34,285 nucleotides of DNA from Streptococcus cuniculipharyngis (GCF_007859195.1 NZ_VOHL01000009.1:1-34285), one strand, 5' to 3'; positions 1-7,747 are shown, counted from the stretch's first letter. Notes: a model not told the origin generated them from the sequence alone. Translations and numbers: made by a program.

Positions 1-1
1 A

Positions 2-121
2 GAGTCTGGGGAGCGTCTTTACCTTACGTCTAAAAATAAACGCAACAATCCAGATCGTCTACAACTTAAAAAGTATTCGCCTAAACTTCGTAAACATGTT
101 CTCTTTACCGAAGTTAAATAG
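2..121 (+). CDS. rpmG: 50S ribosomal protein L33, 3' part (5' end outside window)
   Basis: Large-subunit ribosomal protein. The first in-frame codon is at position 2 and the frame runs 39 residues to TAG at 119-121. It reads [20 protein letters not shown] and continues to a C terminus ending LFTEVK, which is the classic C-terminal four-fifths of the 49-residue streptococcal L33. About ten N-terminal residues lie before the window. No zinc-binding CxxC pairs are present in the visible part, so it is the Cys-less form. A strong hairpin follows the stop at once. Too short for a normal ORF scan but unmistakable. Confidence 0.95.
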   Translation, partial: ESGERLYLTSKNKRNNPDRLQLKKYSPKLRKHVLFTEVK

Positions 122-129
122 TTACATAC

Positions 130-157
130 AAAGCCAAGGTCACCTGACCTTGGCTTT
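130..157. terminator. Bidirectional terminator between rpmG and the CHAP gene
   Basis: AAAGCCAAGGTC (130-141) pairs perfectly with GACCTTGGCTTT (146-157) around a 4-nt loop, with A/T-rich flanks on both sides. It sits between the stop codons of two convergent genes (rpmG + and the CHAP gene -), so it probably ends both transcripts. Confidence 0.85.
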
Positions 158-160
158 ACT

Positions 161-1015
161 TTATTCTATACGACCATAGCTACCACTAAGGACGCCATTT
201 GTTGCAGGGCCCTGAGCAACATAACGTCTAACGCCACTTGATGACACATAAGACAACCACAAGTAGCCATCTCCTTGATAGACACTATCAAAATAGAAGG
301 ATTGCCCATAGCTATAGCTGGCAACTGGACTTCCCGCTAAGCTCGGACTATTGCGGACATTAAGCTGATTGACCGTAACCACGAAACGGCCACTACTATC
401 CTTAACTTTCTGGTAGCCATTGTTGCTTGGGCTTGAAAACACTGGATTGCCTTGCTCAATAACGACTGGAGCAGGAGCCTGCCATTGTGGGCTGACTTCT
501 CTTTGATAAGGGGGACGAATCCAACCAATAATCACACCCGAGGGATTGTTGAGGGTACGTCGCAAGCGACGGGCAGGGCCTCCCAGGGTCAAGGATTGTG
601 TCCCTCCATCAACATTCTGTTCAATCGTACCGTAGCTGCCGCCTTCGTCAGAAATAATCAGACCTGCATGCCCATAAATATGTGCGTAGGTTCTCATAAT
701 GAAGATGTCTCCGACTTCGGGTTTATTTATCCCATTATTACGGATAACCTGGTAGCCTGCCTGTTGGGCTGAATCTAGAAGATTGATGGCATTACCCCAG
801 ATGGGCTTGCCAAAGTGTTTACCCAGAATCCAGTTCACTAAATCCACACACTGCATCCCATAGACACCATCATAATCAACTCCTTGACCTTGACTGGCCA
901 ACCTTTCTGCCCAAGTTACGATACTAGTTCGGCTACTGGCTGATACCTTAGTTCCACTTACTAAAGCCAATAGCACAACAACTGACACGATTAGCTTATA
1001 TAGACGCTCTTGCAT
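161..1015 (-). CDS. Secreted CHAP-domain peptidoglycan hydrolase with C-terminal SH3b domain
   Basis: 284 residues. Residues 1-26 form a signal peptide (basic start, hydrophobic VVVLLALV, likely cut after VSA). Residues about 30-168 form a CHAP (Cys/His amidohydrolase-peptidase) domain: nucleophile Cys56 in GMQCVDLVNW, His116 in YGHAGLI, polar partner in IEQN (131-134). A Pro/Gln-rich linker follows, then a bacterial SH3 domain at about 207-270 (VTVNQLNVRNSPS), which usually binds the wall. The architecture predicts cleavage of peptidoglycan stem peptides or cross-bridges outside the cell; amidase versus endopeptidase cannot be told from sequence. AAGGAGG lies 7 nt before the ATG and supports the start. 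Monocistronic, between terminators. It could be a domesticated phage-type lysin, but a signal peptide and no phage neighbours favour a host autolysin. Confidence 0.85.
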   Translation of the reverse strand: MQERLYKLIVSVVVLLALVSGTKVSASSRTSIVTWAERLASQGQGVDYDGVYGMQCVDLVNWILGKHFGKPIWGNAINLLDSAQQAGYQVIRNNGINKPEVGDIFIMRTYAHIYGHAGLIISDEGGSYGTIEQNVDGGTQSLTLGGPARRLRRTLNNPSGVIIGWIRPPYQREVSPQWQAPAPVVIEQGNPVFSSPSNNGYQKVKDSSGRFVVTVNQLNVRNSPSLAGSPVASYSYGQSFYFDSVYQGDGYLWLSYVSSSGVRRYVAQGPATNGVLSGSYGRIE

Positions 1016-1177
1016 TCGACTGCCTCCTTCTACTGTCTTATCTATTTATTCGTACTTCTACAGTAGCAACTAGGACTGAACTAAAAAACTAGGGAGTCAG
1101 CAGATAATCTTATGCTAACTTGATTTAAGTATCAGTATTTCTAAAGAAAATGAGGACAATAATAGCTTTTTTAAAAC

Positions 1178-1200
1178 AAAAAACCGTCCCTAAGGACAGT
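1178..1200 (-). terminator. Terminator of the rpsF-ssb-rpsR operon
   Basis: On the minus strand ACTGTCC-TTAG-GGACGGT (one T-G wobble) is followed by TTTTTTG and more T, 5 nt after the rpsR stop codon. Confidence 0.85.
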
Positions 1201-1205
1201 CTTTC

Positions 1206-1445
1206 TTAATCTTCGTTGACAAATGGCATAAGTGCCATGACACGAGCACGTTTGATAGCTGTTGTTACTTTACGTTGGTTCTTAGCTGATGTTCCAGTCA
1301 CGCGACGTGGTAAAATTTTTCCACGCTCTGAGACGAAACGGCTAAGCAATTCTGTATCTTTGTAATCAACATATTCAATTTTGTTAGCTGCGATATAATC
1401 AACTTTTTTACGGCGTTTGAATCCGCCACGACGTTGTTGAGCCAT
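1206..1445 (-). CDS. rpsR: 30S ribosomal protein S18
   Basis: 79 residues, full family length. Basic N terminus ([17 protein letters not shown]) and the S18 core motif [20 protein letters not shown] followed by [13 protein letters not shown]18 binds S6 on the 30S platform, and its gene is co-transcribed with that of S6 here. AAAGGAG lies about 9 nt before the ATG. Last gene of rpsF-ssb-rpsR, with a terminator directly behind it. Confidence 0.98.
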   Translation of the reverse strand: MAQQRRGGFKRRKKVDYIAANKIEYVDYKDTELLSRFVSERGKILPRRVTGTSAKNQRKVTTAIKRARVMALMPFVNED

Positions 1446-1477
1446 GTGTTATTCTCCTTTATATATTTGTTCCCATT

Positions 1478-1963
1478 TTAAAATGGTAAATCGTCATCTG
1501 AGATGTCCATAGGGTTGGTTTGCCCAAAGGGACTCTCATCTCTGCCAAAGTTAGGTGTTTGAGGGGCGTTTGTTGCTCCAAAAGTTGAAGCTGGGCTAGC
1601 TTGGTAAGATTGGTCAAAACCAGCTGAACCACCCTCGCGTGTAGCACGGCTTTCTAAGATTTGAAAGCTATCCGCCACTACTTCTGTCACATAAACACGT
1701 TGACCTTGCGGATTATCATAATTACGCGTCTGGATACGTCCAGTCACACCCAAAAGAGTGCCTTTTTTGGCCCAATTTGCCAAGTTTTCAGCCTGTTGGC
1801 GCCAGATGACAATGTTAATAAAGTCAGCTTCCCGCTCACCAGCCTGATTCTTGAAATTACGATTAACCGCCAAGGTAAAGGTTGCCACCGCTTGATTAGT
1901 TGGGGTGTAACGAAGTTCGGCGTCACGAGTCATACGACCCACAAGTACTACATTATTTATCAT
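1478..1963 (-). CDS. ssb: Single-stranded DNA-binding protein (SsbA type)
   Basis: 161 residues. OB-fold domain at about 1-105 (starts [20 protein letters not shown]; contains [19 protein letters not shown] and [10 protein letters not shown]), then a flexible Gly/Gln/Asn/Pro-rich linker, then the acidic C-terminal tail ending DISDDDLPF. That tail is the docking peptide for replication and repair partners such as RecO, PriA and RecG, and in naturally competent bacteria the protein also coats incoming DNA. The full linker and tail identify the essential SsbA rather than the short SsbB paralogue. The ATG follows AAGAAGG by a few nt and lies 11 bp after the rpsF stop. This rpsF-ssb-rpsR order is standard in Firmicutes. 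Confidence 0.97.
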   Translation of the reverse strand: MINNVVLVGRMTRDAELRYTPTNQAVATFTLAVNRNFKNQAGEREADFINIVIWRQQAENLANWAKKGTLLGVTGRIQTRNYDNPQGQRVYVTEVVADSFQILESRATREGGSAGFDQSYQASPASTFGATNAPQTPNFGRDESPFGQTNPMDISDDDLPF

Positions 1964-1974
1964 AAACTACCTTC

Positions 1975-2265
1975 TTAAGCGTCAAGTTTTACAATCATGT
2001 GACGAAGAATGTCATTGTTGATTTTTGATAGACGGTCAAACTCGTTAAGAGCTGCGTCATCAGAAGCTTCAACAGTAACAATGTGGTAAAGTCCTTCACG
2101 GAAATCTTTGATTTCGTAAGCAAGACGACGTTTTTCCCATAGTTTTGATTCAACAACAGTTGCACCATTGTCAGTCAAGATAGAGTCAAAGCGTGCTACC
2201 AAAGCATTTTTAGCTTCTTCTTCAATGTTTGGACGAATAATATAAAGAATTTCGTATTTAGCCAT
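1975..2265 (-). CDS. rpsF: 30S ribosomal protein S6
   Basis: 96 residues, full length. Starts [20 protein letters not shown] and carries [24 protein letters not shown] and the end [12 protein letters not shown], all typical of S6. It forms a heterodimer with S18 on the 30S platform. First gene of the operon. AAAGGAGG precedes the ATG, with a promoter and a folded leader upstream. In many bacteria the S6:S18 complex represses this operon by binding the rpsF leader, and a candidate structure is annotated separately. Confidence 0.98.
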   Translation of the reverse strand: MAKYEILYIIRPNIEEEAKNALVARFDSILTDNGATVVESKLWEKRRLAYEIKDFREGLYHIVTVEASDDAALNEFDRLSKINNDILRHMIVKLDA

Positions 2266-2292
2266 TGATATGTTCCTCCTTTTGGTCTAATG

Positions 2293-2333
2293 ACTCATGG
2301 TCCTGGCCATGAGTAAGTGAGGGATATACTCAC
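2293..2333 (-). promoter_or_regulatory. Folded rpsF leader: two hairpins, candidate S6:S18 autoregulatory element
   Basis: Minus-strand leader RNA can fold GTGAG/CTCAC (2317-2333) and then an 8-bp perfect stem ACTCATGG/CCATGAGT (2293-2314) with loop CCAGGA. The second hairpin ends about 20 nt before the rpsF ribosome binding site. Known S6:S18 leader motifs lie at this position, but I do not see the exact CCG signature I would expect, so the regulatory role is inference. Confidence 0.45.
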
Positions 2334-2341
2334 AAGATACT

Positions 2342-2370
2342 ATTATAGTCTCTTTTTTTTTGAAATGCAA
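2342..2370 (-). promoter_or_regulatory. Promoter of rpsF-ssb-rpsR
   Basis: Minus strand TTGCAT (2365-2370), 17-bp spacer rich in A, TATAAT (2342-2347). Near-consensus vegetative promoter giving a leader of roughly 70 nt. It lies back to back with the mutY promoter. Confidence 0.8.
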
Positions 2371-2416
2371 GAGAAAAGTCAAATCAGTTGCTATTTTTTT
2401 CTGCCTTTTTGACTTA

Positions 2417-2425
2417 TGTTATAAT
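2417..2425 (+). promoter_or_regulatory. Extended -10 promoter of mutY
   Basis: TG-T-TATAAT at 2417-2425 with no clear -35 box. Transcription would begin near 2432, about 20 nt before the chosen ATG, so the in-frame codons upstream of 2453 would not be transcribed from here. Confidence 0.7.
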
Positions 2426-2452
2426 AGGAAAGAAGAAAAGGGGGCTGTGCTT

Positions 2453-3598
2453 ATGGACTTAAAAGATTATGGTATTGACATGTGGGAAGAGGAAAAAATC
2501 CTCTCCTTTCGTCGTACCCTACTAGCTTGGTATGACAAAGAAAAGCGTGACCTGCCTTGGCGACGGACAACCAATCCCTACCACATCTGGGTTTCAGAGA
2601 TCATGCTTCAACAGACCCAGGTGGTGACGGTCATCCCCTACTATCAACGCTTTCTTGACTGCTTCCCCAGCATTGCTGACTTGGCTCAAGCCCCAGAAGA
2701 ACAGTTACTCAAGGCTTGGGAAGGCTTGGGTTACTATTCTCGTGTCCGCAATATGCAGGCTGCTGCTCAACAAATCATGTCAGACTTTGGCGGGCAATTT
2801 CCAAGTAACCATCAGGATATCAGTCGTCTGAAAGGCATTGGACCTTATACCGCAGGAGCTATTGCCAGCATTGCTTTCGGGCTGCCAGAGCCAGCCGTGG
2901 ATGGTAATGTCATGCGGGTGATGGCTCGGTTATTTGAGGTTAATCATGACATTGGTGACCCAAAAAATCGTAAAATCTTCCAAAAAATCATGGAGATCCT
3001 CATTGATCCTGAGCGACCGGGAGATTTCAATCAAGCCCTGATGGACCTGGGGACAGATATTGAGTCCGCCAAAAATCCCCGACCTGAAGAAAGCCCCATC
3101 CGTTTTTTCAGCGCTGCCTACCTCAACGGCACCATGGACAAATACCCGATTAAAGAACCCAAGAAAAAACCTCGACCTGTCTTTCTCTATGCCTTTATTC
3201 TCCAAAATTCGGATGGAAAAGTTCTTTTAGAAAAAAATCAAGAGACGGGTCTCTTAGCTGGCTTTTGGTCTTTTCCGCTGATTGAATATCGCTTGGCCCA
3301 ACAAATGGATTTGTTCAACCAAGAGCAAGATCAGCTACTGGAGCAAGGCTCTCCACAAAGTCTTTTTGAAACCAAATACCACCTCAAACCAAACTGGTCA
3401 GAACAAGTTTTCAGGGACGTTAGCCACACCTTTAGCCACCAAAAGTGGCAGATTAAGCTAGTTAGCGGTCAATTATCAGCCCATCAGCTAACTGGCCAAC
3501 AATATGTATGGGTCAGCCCCGATGACTTTGACCAATTCCCAATGGCTGGGCCCCAAAAGAAAATGGTCCAGTCCTATCTGCTAGGCAGATTCACTTAA
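2453..3598 (+). CDS. mutY: A/G-specific adenine DNA glycosylase MutY, iron-sulphur-cluster-less type
   Basis: Removes adenine mispaired with 8-oxoguanine (base-excision repair). 381 residues from the ATG at 2453, which follows an AAGGGGG stretch; the frame stays open to 2360, but that part precedes the likely transcription start. Visible motifs: LPWRRTTNPYHIWVSEIMLQ with catalytic Glu49, helix-hairpin-helix LKGIGPYTAGAI (126-137), catalytic Asp150 in AVDGNV, and a NUDIX-like C-terminal domain (about 240-381) that recognises 8-oxoG and carries the FSH motif SHTFSH. The stretch that normally holds four cluster cysteines (after MDLGTDIES, about 200-220) has none. Cluster-less MutY is known in lactic acid bacteria including streptococci, so I expect activity. 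Monocistronic. Confidence 0.96.
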   Translation: MDLKDYGIDMWEEEKILSFRRTLLAWYDKEKRDLPWRRTTNPYHIWVSEIMLQQTQVVTVIPYYQRFLDCFPSIADLAQAPEEQLLKAWEGLGYYSRVRNMQAAAQQIMSDFGGQFPSNHQDISRLKGIGPYTAGAIASIAFGLPEPAVDGNVMRVMARLFEVNHDIGDPKNRKIFQKIMEILIDPERPGDFNQALMDLGTDIESAKNPRPEESPIRFFSAAYLNGTMDKYPIKEPKKKPRPVFLYAFILQNSDGKVLLEKNQETGLLAGFWSFPLIEYRLAQQMDLFNQEQDQLLEQGSPQSLFETKYHLKPNWSEQVFRDVSHTFSHQKWQIKLVSGQLSAHQLTGQQYVWVSPDDFDQFPMAGPQKKMVQSYLLGRFT

Positions 3599-3610
3599 TT
3601 CAGTATAGGC

Positions 3611-3644
3611 GATTGAAATCCTTATTTCAATCCTTAATTTTTGC
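3611..3644 (+). terminator. Terminator of mutY
   Basis: GATTGAAAT (3611-3619), loop CCTT, ATTTCAATC (3624-3632): a 9-bp perfect stem followed by a T-rich stretch ending in TTTTTG, 12 nt after the mutY stop. Confidence 0.75.
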
Positions 3645-3693
3645 CTAGATTTTTCAAAAAATTTCCATAATAGCTGGTCTTTTCCTTGTTTTG

Positions 3694-3702
3694 TGATATA
3701 AT
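3694..3702 (+). promoter_or_regulatory. Extended -10 promoter of the esterase/ATP-grasp operon
   Basis: TG-A-TATAAT at 3694-3702, 35 nt before the first ATG of the operon. No convincing -35 box. GGAG lies about 8 nt before that ATG. Confidence 0.65.
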
Positions 3703-3737
3703 AATTAGAAAATAAAGAAATATATGGAGTTTTCTAA

Positions 3738-4559
3738 ATGAATTCAGCCTATTTTTACCTGGATATGATAACCCACGAGCTGACCGTCCCCTATACACAG
3801 CAAAATCGTCGGGTTCGGGTCTTGCTCCCTAAAAATTACGAGAGTAATACCGACCACTATTATCCCGTGGTTTACTTCCATGATGGACAAAATGTCCTTT
3901 ATAGTAAAGAATCTTTCAGCGGCCATTCATGGAAGATCATTCCAACCATCAAACGTAATCCTGACTTAGCTCAGATGATTATTGTTGCTATTGATAATGA
4001 TGGGGATAATCGCATGAATGAATATTCCGCCTGGAAATTTGGTCATTCTATCCCTGGCATTCAATTCGGGGGCAAGGGCATTGAGTATGCTGAATTTGTC
4101 ATGGAAGTGGTTAAACCTTTCATTGATCAGCATTATCGAACCAAGGCTGACAAGTACCACACTGCCATGATTGGCTCATCCTTAGGGGGAAATATTACTC
4201 AGTTTATGGGCTTGGCCTACCAAGACCAAATCGGTTGTCTTGGCGTCTTTTCATCAGCCAATTGGCTACACCAGCAAAGTTTTGACCGCTATCTAGAACG
4301 ACTTGACCTCAATAATGACCAGCGGATTTTCATCTATACAGGTACTGACGAAGACGAAGAAGAAGATCGTAAACTGGTAGCCACCAATATCAGCCAGGCC
4401 TATATTGATTGCTCGCTCAGCTATTATCAACAGTTAATTGCTAAGGGCTTGGCTTTGGATAACTTACGCTTGGTCATCACCGCTGGCGCCCAGCATAGTG
4501 AAGAGGCTTGGGCAGAGCACCTACCTGACTGTCTACGCTTTTTAGGAGAACATTGGTAA
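3738..4559 (+). CDS. Alpha/beta-hydrolase esterase (Esterase D / PF00756-like)
   Basis: 273 residues, no signal peptide, so cytoplasmic. Features of the putative-esterase family: early strand VRVLLPKNY and YYPVVYFHDGQN (an oxyanion-side motif), nucleophile elbow GSSLGG with Ser148, a likely acid at Asp204 (YTGTDEDEEED) and catalytic His253 in GAQHSEEAW. Relatives hydrolyse short acyl esters, siderophore esters or thioesters; the substrate here is unknown. First gene of a tight four-gene operon: its stop lies 11 nt before the next ATG. Co-occurrence with a second esterase and two ATP-grasp ligases suggests making, trimming or releasing a small acylated or amide-linked compound (inference). Confidence 0.85.
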   Translation: MNSAYFYLDMITHELTVPYTQQNRRVRVLLPKNYESNTDHYYPVVYFHDGQNVLYSKESFSGHSWKIIPTIKRNPDLAQMIIVAIDNDGDNRMNEYSAWKFGHSIPGIQFGGKGIEYAEFVMEVVKPFIDQHYRTKADKYHTAMIGSSLGGNITQFMGLAYQDQIGCLGVFSSANWLHQQSFDRYLERLDLNNDQRIFIYTGTDEDEEEDRKLVATNISQAYIDCSLSYYQQLIAKGLALDNLRLVITAGAQHSEEAWAEHLPDCLRFLGEHW

Positions 4560-4570
4560 AGGAGAACCTT

Positions 4571-5311
4571 ATGAATACAGAATATTTACACCATTATAGT
4601 CACAACCTCAACCGTGATATGCCACTGAATCGCTATGGTCATGCCGGCCTGCCTGTGGTTGTCTTTCCATCATCCGGTGGTACCCATAATGAATATTTTG
4701 ATTTTGGCATGATTGAGGCCTGTGCCGAATTTATTGAAGCTGGGAAAGTTCAGTTCTTCACTCTGGCTAGTGTCGATAGCGATAGCTGGTTGTGCGAGTG
4801 GAAAAATGGCCACGATCGCGCCTTGATGCACACCAGTTACGAGCACTATGTCATTCAAGAAGCAGTGCCTTTTATCAAACGGATTAGCAACTGGCAAGGG
4901 GCCTTGATGACAACTGGTTGTAGCATGGGAGCCTACCACGCCCTCAATTTTTACCTGCAACACCCTGATGTTTTCTCACACGTCATTGCCCTGAGCGGTG
5001 TTTATGACGCTCGTTTCTTTGTCGGTGACTATGGTCATGACGAGCTCATCTATCGCAATTCGCCAAGCGACTACATCTGGAATCAAAATGATGGTTGGTT
5101 TATTGATCATTATCGTCAAGGTCAAATCATTGTCTGCACTGGTTTGGGAGCTTGGGAACACGATGGCCTACCATCCTTCTACTCCCTTAAACAAGCCTTC
5201 GCTGAAAAACAAATTCCTGCTTGGTTTGATGAATGGGGACAAGATGTCGCCCACGACTGGCCTTGGTGGCGTCAACAAATGCCTTATTTCCTTGCTCAGT
5301 TACCCCTCTAA
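4571..5311 (+). CDS. Second alpha/beta-hydrolase esterase
   Basis: 246 residues from the ATG at 4571, chosen because AAAGGAG sits 7 nt upstream; the frame extends to 4553 into the end of the previous gene without a ribosome binding site. Visible: LPVVVFPSSGGTHNEYFDFG near the N terminus, nucleophile elbow TGCSMGAYHA (Ser near residue 119) and a late His in WGQDVAHDWPWW. It belongs to the same broad esterase superfamily as its neighbour but is not a recent duplicate: elbow and flanks differ completely. No signal peptide. Substrate unknown. Second gene of the operon, 16 nt before the first ATP-grasp gene. Confidence 0.82.
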   Translation: MNTEYLHHYSHNLNRDMPLNRYGHAGLPVVVFPSSGGTHNEYFDFGMIEACAEFIEAGKVQFFTLASVDSDSWLCEWKNGHDRALMHTSYEHYVIQEAVPFIKRISNWQGALMTTGCSMGAYHALNFYLQHPDVFSHVIALSGVYDARFFVGDYGHDELIYRNSPSDYIWNQNDGWFIDHYRQGQIIVCTGLGAWEHDGLPSFYSLKQAFAEKQIPAWFDEWGQDVAHDWPWWRQQMPYFLAQLPL

Positions 5312-5327
5312 ACAAAGGAGCCTGTCT

Positions 5328-6497
5328 ATGAATTATGTCCTTATCTCTCCCTACTACCCACAAAATTTCCAACGTTTTAGCATTGAACTGGCTAAACAGG
5401 GCATTACCGTTCTCGGTATCGGCCAAGAACCTTACGAGCAACTGGACCAACCCCTCAAAGAAGCCTTGACGGAATATTTCCGTGTCGATGACTTGGAAAA
5501 TCTTGACGAGGTCAAACGAGCCGTCGCCTTTCTTTTTTACAAGCATGGGCCTATTGACCGGATCGAATCGCATAATGAATACTGGTTAGAGTTGGATGCT
5601 GCCCTGCGTGACCAATTCAACGTCTTTGGTCCTAAGACAGAGGAATTGACCAAGACCAAGTTCAAATCACAAATGAAGGCCTACTTCAAAAAAGCTGCTG
5701 TGCCAGTTGTTCCTGGCCAAGTGGTCAAGCAAAAAACAGAGGTCGCTAAGGCTGTCAAAACACTAGGGCTGCCACTGATTGCCAAACCTGACAATGGGGT
5801 AGGGGCCGCTGCAACCTATAAATTAACCCATCAAGCAGACGTGGAGACCTTTGTCCAAGACTGGGATGAAAGCACTGCCTATTTTCTAGAAAAATTCGTC
5901 AGTTCAGATAAGGTCTGTACCTATGATGGTCTGGTAGATGCTGAGGGCAAGGTTGTCTTTGCCACCTCGCTGATTTATAAGGAGCCACCGATGGTAACCT
6001 TGAAAAATAAATCAGATTTCACCTACTACATCACCAAAGAAGTGGAGCCCAAGTTAGCTGCCTATGGTCAAAAAATCGTTGAGGCTTTTGGCATGAAAGA
6101 ACGCTTTTTCCATATTGAATTTTTCTGCGATAAAGATGATTATGTCGCTATTGAATACAACAACCGCCCAGCTGGTGCCTTTGCCCTTGACGTCTATAAT
6201 TTTGCTCATTCCATCAATCTCTTTGAGCAATATGCCCGTCTGGTGGCTGGTCATGGCTTTGAACCATCAGCCTATGCGTCCCAGTATTCGCTAGCGGTGA
6301 CCCGTCGTGATTATCGTCACTACCATTTCTCAGAAGAAGAAATTCTCACTCGCTATAGTCAAGAGCTCAAGGCCAAGCTGCGCATGCCAGCTGCCTTTGC
6401 CGCACTGCAGGGCGACAGTTTCTATGTCCTCAACAGTGACACTGAAGAGGATATTCTCGACATGATGGAAGCTATTCAGCGTCTGGCTCAAGACTAA
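5328..6497 (+). CDS. ATP-grasp ligase, copy 1
   Basis: 389 residues from the ATG at 5328 (AAAGGAG about 8 nt upstream; the open frame reaches back to 4998 inside the esterase but without a start signal). Layout: pre-ATP-grasp domain 1-105; ATP-binding lysine region GLPLIAKPDNGVGA (147-160, Lys153); metal-binding acidic residues in FHIEFF (Glu264) and AIEYNNRPAG (Glu276, Asn278); C-terminal lobe to 389. ATP-grasp enzymes join a carboxylate to an amine or thiol through an acyl-phosphate. It resembles the carbamoyl-phosphate-synthase/biotin-carboxylase-like group of stand-alone ligases. Substrates are unknown. Paired with copy 2 just downstream. Confidence 0.88.
   Translation: MNYVLISPYYPQNFQRFSIELAKQGITVLGIGQEPYEQLDQPLKEALTEYFRVDDLENLDEVKRAVAFLFYKHGPIDRIESHNEYWLELDAALRDQFNVFGPKTEELTKTKFKSQMKAYFKKAAVPVVPGQVVKQKTEVAKAVKTLGLPLIAKPDNGVGAAATYKLTHQADVETFVQDWDESTAYFLEKFVSSDKVCTYDGLVDAEGKVVFATSLIYKEPPMVTLKNKSDFTYYITKEVEPKLAAYGQKIVEAFGMKERFFHIEFFCDKDDYVAIEYNNRPAGAFALDVYNFAHSINLFEQYARLVAGHGFEPSAYASQYSLAVTRRDYRHYHFSEEEILTRYSQELKAKLRMPAAFAALQGDSFYVLNSDTEEDILDMMEAIQRLAQD
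5385..5585 (+). repeat. Near-identical tract shared with copy 2 (gene-conversion tract), unit 1
   Basis: Codons 20-86 of ATP-grasp copy 1 match codons 20-86 of copy 2 (6581-6781) at all but about 6 of 201 positions by eye, all silent. Downstream of codon 95 the two genes fall to roughly 60% protein identity. Confidence 0.85.
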
Positions 6498-6523
6498 GAA
6501 AAACTAAACCAAGGAGAATCCTG

Positions 6524-7687
6524 ATGAATTATATTGTTATTTCTCCCTACTACCCACAAAATTTCCAAGCCTTTAGCCTTGAACTGGCTAAACAGGGCAT
6601 TACCGTTCTCGGCATCGGCCAAGAACCTTACGAGCAACTGGACCAACCCCTCAAAGAAGCCTTAACGGAATATTTCCGCGTCGATGACTTGGAAAATCTT
6701 GACGAGGTCAAACGAGCCGTCGCCTTTCTTTTTTACAAGCACGGACCTATTGACCGGATCGAATCGCACAATGAATACTGGCTGGAGTTGGACGCCGCTC
6801 TGCGGACCCAGTTCAATGTCTTTGGGGTCAAAAGTTCTGATTTGATGAAAACCAAACTCAAATCCCAGATGAAAACCTACTTCAAGAAAGCTGGCGTACC
6901 AGTTGTCCCTGGTCAGGTTGTCACTAAAAAGGCTGATGTAGCTCAGGCAGTCAAGGCACTAGGACTACCACTCATTGCCAAACCTGATAACGGGGTAGGA
7001 GCTGTTGCCACCTATAAACTAGCCAGTCAGGCTGATGTCAAAGCCTTCACTGAGCAGTGGAATGAAGAAACCGCCTATTTCTTTGAAGCCTTTGTCAATT
7101 CCAATCAGATTTGCACCTATGATGGCCTGGTGGACGCTGAGGGCAAGATTGTCTTTGCGACCTCACTGATTTACACCGAGCCCCCTATGTCTATCATGCA
7201 ACATCGCTCTGATGTGGCCTACTACACCAATCCCAAAATTCCCAAAAAGTTGGAAGGCTATGGTCGACAAATCGTTGACACTTTTGGCATGAAAGAGCGT
7301 TTTTTCCATATTGAATTTTTCCAAGAGGCGGATGATTACATTGCCATTGAATACAATAACCGTCCCGCTGGTGGCTTTATTATGGATGCCTATAATTTTG
7401 GTTACTCCATCAACCTCTTTGAACAATATGCCCGTTTGGTAGCCGGCAAGGACTTCCAACCCTCTAACTACCCAGCCCAACTAGCTCTGACGGTCATTCG
7501 TCGCGATGATAAAACTTACCACTATTCGGAAACCCAAATTTTAGAACAATACAAGCCACAGTTAAAGGCTCGCCTACGAATGCCCGAAGCTTTTGCGGCC
7601 TTGCAGGGCAATGACCTCTACCTGCTCAATGCTAATAGCGAACAAGACGTCAAAGACATGATTAAAACAATTAGCCAACTGGCTTAA
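6524..7687 (+). CDS. ATP-grasp ligase, copy 2 (tandem paralogue)
   Basis: 387 residues; AAGGAG lies 7 nt before the ATG. It aligns with copy 1 without gaps over its whole length. The same catalytic signature is intact: Lys153 in IAKPDNGVGA, Glu264 in FHIEFF, Glu276 and Asn278 in IEYNNRPAG. The first 94 residues differ at only 4 positions, whereas residues 95-387 differ at roughly 40%. The strongest differences fall at 223-249 (after EPPM) and 284-294, loops close to the active site in this fold, so the copies probably use different substrates or act in sequence (inference). It ends the operon; a terminator follows 6 nt after the stop. Confidence 0.88.
   Translation: MNYIVISPYYPQNFQAFSLELAKQGITVLGIGQEPYEQLDQPLKEALTEYFRVDDLENLDEVKRAVAFLFYKHGPIDRIESHNEYWLELDAALRTQFNVFGVKSSDLMKTKLKSQMKTYFKKAGVPVVPGQVVTKKADVAQAVKALGLPLIAKPDNGVGAVATYKLASQADVKAFTEQWNEETAYFFEAFVNSNQICTYDGLVDAEGKIVFATSLIYTEPPMSIMQHRSDVAYYTNPKIPKKLEGYGRQIVDTFGMKERFFHIEFFQEADDYIAIEYNNRPAGGFIMDAYNFGYSINLFEQYARLVAGKDFQPSNYPAQLALTVIRRDDKTYHYSETQILEQYKPQLKARLRMPEAFAALQGNDLYLLNANSEQDVKDMIKTISQLA
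6581..6781 (+). repeat. Near-identical tract shared with copy 1 (gene-conversion tract), unit 2
   Basis: Counterpart of 5385-5585, offset 1196 bp. The boundaries are soft: similarity fades over codons 87-95 and is interrupted at codons 16-19. Confidence 0.85.
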
Positions 7688-7693
7688 ACATCG

Positions 7694-7736
7694 TCCCCTC
7701 AAATAAGGTATCACACCTCGTTTGGGGGATTTTTTG
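7694..7736 (+). terminator. Terminator of the esterase/ATP-grasp operon
   Basis: TCCCC-T-CAAA pairs with TTTGGGGGA (one bulge) across a 17-nt loop and is followed by TTTTTT. Confidence 0.75.
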
Positions 7737-7747
7737 CATCCAAGCAA

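Noticed and set aside
1016..1177. WalR-type or CiaR-type binding site upstream of the CHAP hydrolase gene
   Set aside because: No pair of TGTWAH hexamers or TTTAAG repeats with proper spacing could be found.
2360..2452. N-terminal extension of MutY by 31 residues
   Set aside because: Upstream of the predicted transcription start and without homology to MutY N termini.
4998..5327. N-terminal extension of ATP-grasp copy 1
   Set aside because: Runs through the coding sequence of the second esterase in another frame; the ATG at 5328 has a clear ribosome binding site and matches copy 2 exactly.
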